DNA of 64,000 bases from JBKBYG01 sp046313435 (lineage in GTDB: Bacteria; Pseudomonadota; Alphaproteobacteria; Rickettsiales; Arcanibacteraceae): NCBI GenBank assembly GCA_046313435.1, contig JBKBYG010000001.1:62001-126000 (forward strand). Reading direction: 5' to 3'. The notes below the pieces were generated by a model. It was not told the DNA's origin. It did no database searches and was given only the letters and a program-made list of their open reading frames with translations. The position numbers and the translations under genes were made by a program. Positions 61,914-64,000 of this stretch are shown one piece after another (the first letter of the stretch is position 1; the number at the start of each line of letters is the position of its first letter).

Positions 61914-64000
61914 TTACAATTTTTCCCGGAACTATAATAATTTTTACAACTTCTTTGCCATATATATGAGATTTTATGAATTCAAGAGATAAAGCATGAG
62001 CTTCAACTTCTTCTTTCGATGCAGATTTATCAATATCAAAAGTACTACGCAATTTACCATTAATTTGCACGGCTATTGTTACAATATCCTCTTTAACGAG
62101 AGATAAATTTGCTTTTGGCCAAGAAGTATTAATAAGCAATTCTTTATTACCAAGCCTGTTCCATAATTCTTCTGATGTATGGGGAATAATTGGTTGTAAC
62201 AGTTTCAATATTGCTGAAAATCCCTCATGCAATAAAGATAAATTTTGAGTATTTTTACTATCAAGGATTTCAAGCTTGTTTGTAAGCTCTCTAATTCTAG
62301 CTATAGCTTTATTAAATCGAAATTTTTCAATATCCTCAGTAACATTTAAAATAGTAGAATGTATACTACTCTGAAGTTTTACATAGATTTCATCCATTAT
62401 AATATCAGAATTTTTAGGTTTATAAGATTGAAGAGTATTAGCAATTTTATATAGTCTATTAATATATCTATATGCTCCTTCAATTCCGCTATCAGACCAT
62501 TCTAAATCACGCTCAGGAGGGCTGTCAGACAGCATAAATAATCTTGCAGTATCTGCACCATATTTTTCGATTATTTTACTAGGATCAACTACATTTTTCT
62601 TAGACTTACTCATTTTTTCTATTCTGCCAAGCGTAACTTCCCTGCCAGTTTGAACATGAAATAATTTACCTTCACGTTTAACGATTTCTTCAGGATAAAG
62701 CCATTTGCCATTAGCATCTTTATATGTTTCATGACATACCATACCCTGAGTAAGTAACCGGGTAAAAGGTTCCTTTATATCAAAATATCCACATTTGCTC
62801 ATTGCTTTAGTAAAAAATCTTGCGTATAAAAGATGCAATACAGCATGTTCAATCCCGCCAATATATTGGTCAACTGGCATAAAATATTCACAGATTTCCC
62901 TTTCTATAGGTTTATCAGCTAAAGGCGATGTAAACCTAGCAAAATACCACGAAGATTCGAAGAATGTATCAAAAGTATCAGTTTCTCTCTTAGCTGGTTG
63001 ATTGCAATTAGGGCAGTTAATATGTTTCCAAGTAGGGTGATGCTCAAGAGGATTACCAGGTTTATCAAAATTTATATCATCAGGTAAAGTAACAGGTAAT
63101 TGATCTAATGGTACTGGAACAATGTCACATTTAGGGCAATAAATTATAGGTATAGGTGCTCCCCAATATCTTTGCCGAGATATTCCCCAATCTCTTAATC
63201 TATAATTAGTTTTTCTCTCGCCTATATTATTATCCATTAGATATTTTAATATTGCTTCTTTAGCATCGGCAACTGTTAAGTCATTTAAAAAGCTAGAGTT
63301 AATAATTACTCCATCACCTAAATAGGGCTCATCAGATTTAAGTGGCTCATTAATTACAGAATAAATTGGTAAATTGTATTTTTTTGCAAATTCATAATCA
63401 CGTGTATCATGAGCAGGGCAGCCAAATATTGCCCCCGTTCCATAGTCCATTAAAACAAAATTTGCTATATATATTGGAAGATTTTTGCCTTTTTCTAAGG
63501 GATGTTCAGCATATAAACCGGTAAAACAGCCTTTTTTTTCAGCTGTCTCAATAGCTTCTTCAGATATCCCTGTTTGGCTACTTTCCTGAATAAAGTTTTT
63601 AATTTCAGAATTATTTTTGGCAATTTCTAAGGATAATGGATGTTCAACAGATATTGCACAAAATGAAGCACCAAATAAAGTTTCAGGACGAGTAGAAAAA
63701 ATCTTTATACTATCTGTACGGTCTTTAATTTTAAAATTTATAATGGCGCCGCTTGATTTACCTATCCATTTTTCCTGCATTGTACAAACATTTTTAGGCC
63801 AATCTGTTAAGGAATTTAAAGAATCAAGTAAATCTTCCGCAAAATCAGTAATTTTTAAAAACCATTGGCTTAATTTTTTGCGTTCAACTTTAGCACCTGA
63901 TCTCCAGCCTTTGCCATCTATGACCTGTTCATTTGCAAGTACAGTATTATCTATAGGATCCCAATTTACCATCGATTCTTTACGATAAGCCAAACCATTT
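61894..64000 (-). CDS. leuS: Leucyl-tRNA synthetase, N-terminus cut by window edge
   Basis: About 702 C-terminal residues are visible; the frame runs past the window's right edge (NGLAYRKES... at the boundary), so roughly the first 130-150 residues are missing, including HIGH. Present are the CP1 editing domain (IKIFSTRPETLFGASFCAIS, GTGAIFGCPAHDTRDYEFA), zinc-like cysteines (CPKCD, CPNCN), the TFFESSWYFARFTSP region, KMSKSKKNVVDP, and the anticodon-binding and C-terminal domains. lptE overlaps its end. Confidence 0.97.
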   Translation of the reverse strand, partial: NGLAYRKESMVNWDPIDNTVLANEQVIDGKGWRSGAKVERKKLSQWFLKITDFAEDLLDSLNSLTDWPKNVCTMQEKWIGKSSGAIINFKIKDRTDSIKIFSTRPETLFGASFCAISVEHPLSLEIAKNNSEIKNFIQESSQTGISEEAIETAEKKGCFTGLYAEHPLEKGKNLPIYIANFVLMDYGTGAIFGCPAHDTRDYEFAKKYNLPIYSVINEPLKSDEPYLGDGVIINSSFLNDLTVADAKEAILKYLMDNNIGERKTNYRLRDWGISRQRYWGAPIPIIYCPKCDIVPVPLDQLPVTLPDDINFDKPGNPLEHHPTWKHINCPNCNQPAKRETDTFDTFFESSWYFARFTSPLADKPIEREICEYFMPVDQYIGGIEHAVLHLLYARFFTKAMSKCGYFDIKEPFTRLLTQGMVCHETYKDANGKWLYPEEIVKREGKLFHVQTGREVTLGRIEKMSKSKKNVVDPSKIIEKYGADTARLFMLSDSPPERDLEWSDSGIEGAYRYINRLYKIANTLQSYKPKNSDIIMDEIYVKLQSSIHSTILNVTEDIEKFRFNKAIARIRELTNKLEILDSKNTQNLSLLHEGFSAILKLLQPIIPHTSEELWNRLGNKELLINTSWPKANLSLVKEDIVTIAVQINGKLRSTFDIDKSASKEEVEAHALSLEFIKSHIYGKEVVKIIIVPGKIVNVVVKS

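Noticed and set aside
1..64000. CRISPR array, prophage, rRNA operon or complete insertion sequence
   Set aside because: I looked for regularly spaced direct repeats, phage structural genes, rRNA signatures and transposase frames and saw none.

Overview
The window is a strongly A+T-rich bacterial chromosome segment, densely packed, with many short or overlapping gene junctions. Gene content and order point to an alphaproteobacterium of the order Rickettsiales. The evidence is a Rickettsia-like XerC, a pyruvate phosphate dikinase, the lspA–DUF3035–M16–M16 and leuS–lptE arrangements, ankyrin-repeat genes, and 6S RNA beside zapA and fau. It also keeps enolase, glucose-6-phosphate isomerase, a Pst phosphate transporter and a PhoB-type regulator, so it is less reduced than Rickettsia itself. 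A Midichloriaceae-like or other less reduced lineage fits, but that placement is inference.

Layout. 1-9.7 kb: xerC (cut by the left edge), tig, tRNA-Leu, eno, ftsB, gmk, then the complete Tol-Pal cluster tolQ-tolR-tolA-tolB-pal-cpoB. tolB contains a run of ten N. 9.8-17.3 kb: the accessory part, with a glutaredoxin, an M15 peptidase, and a run of genes resembling drug- or nucleotide-modifying enzymes (chloramphenicol phosphotransferase-like, two Nudix, AAC(6')-like, APH-like). An exported pentapeptide-repeat protein, an unknown protein and an ankyrin protein follow. This region also holds dispersed palindromic repeats and a broken acetyltransferase copy. 17.3-25.8 kb: ddl-ftsQ-ftsA, an unknown protein, rpsB-tsf, pyrH-frr and a lipoprotein.

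25.8-35 kb: a minus-strand run of pgi, a coiled-coil protein, zapA, 6S RNA, fau, a degenerate EAL protein, pstC-pstA-ldcA-pstB and phoB. 35-43.5 kb: two M16 peptidase homologues, a DUF3035 lipoprotein, lspA, recG, nrdR, glyA, rpiB. 43.6-48 kb: two ankyrin-like paralogues (one frameshifted), a membrane protein, and a flippase-like/glycosyltransferase pair. 48-64 kb: prmA, a TraB/TIKI-like lipoprotein, an LprI-domain protein, an orphan pilin-like protein, recA, rplU-rpmA, an unknown protein with an internal duplication, an S49 peptidase, ppdK, DUF378, a Dps-like protein, a tiny membrane protein, a CNNM/CBS protein, lptE and leuS (cut by the right edge).

The clearest unexplained structure is a dispersed element with imperfect ~21-bp terminal inverted repeats: three good copies (9802, 17289, 35050) and one degenerate copy near 25835. 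It behaves like a miniature inverted-repeat element. One copy supplies the stop codon of a peptidase gene and another ends at the ribosome binding site of the glutaredoxin gene. I did not find an unmistakably new multi-gene system. The best candidates for a second look are the modifying-enzyme island, the pst operon carrying ldcA and an EAL-like gene, and the inverted-repeat element.
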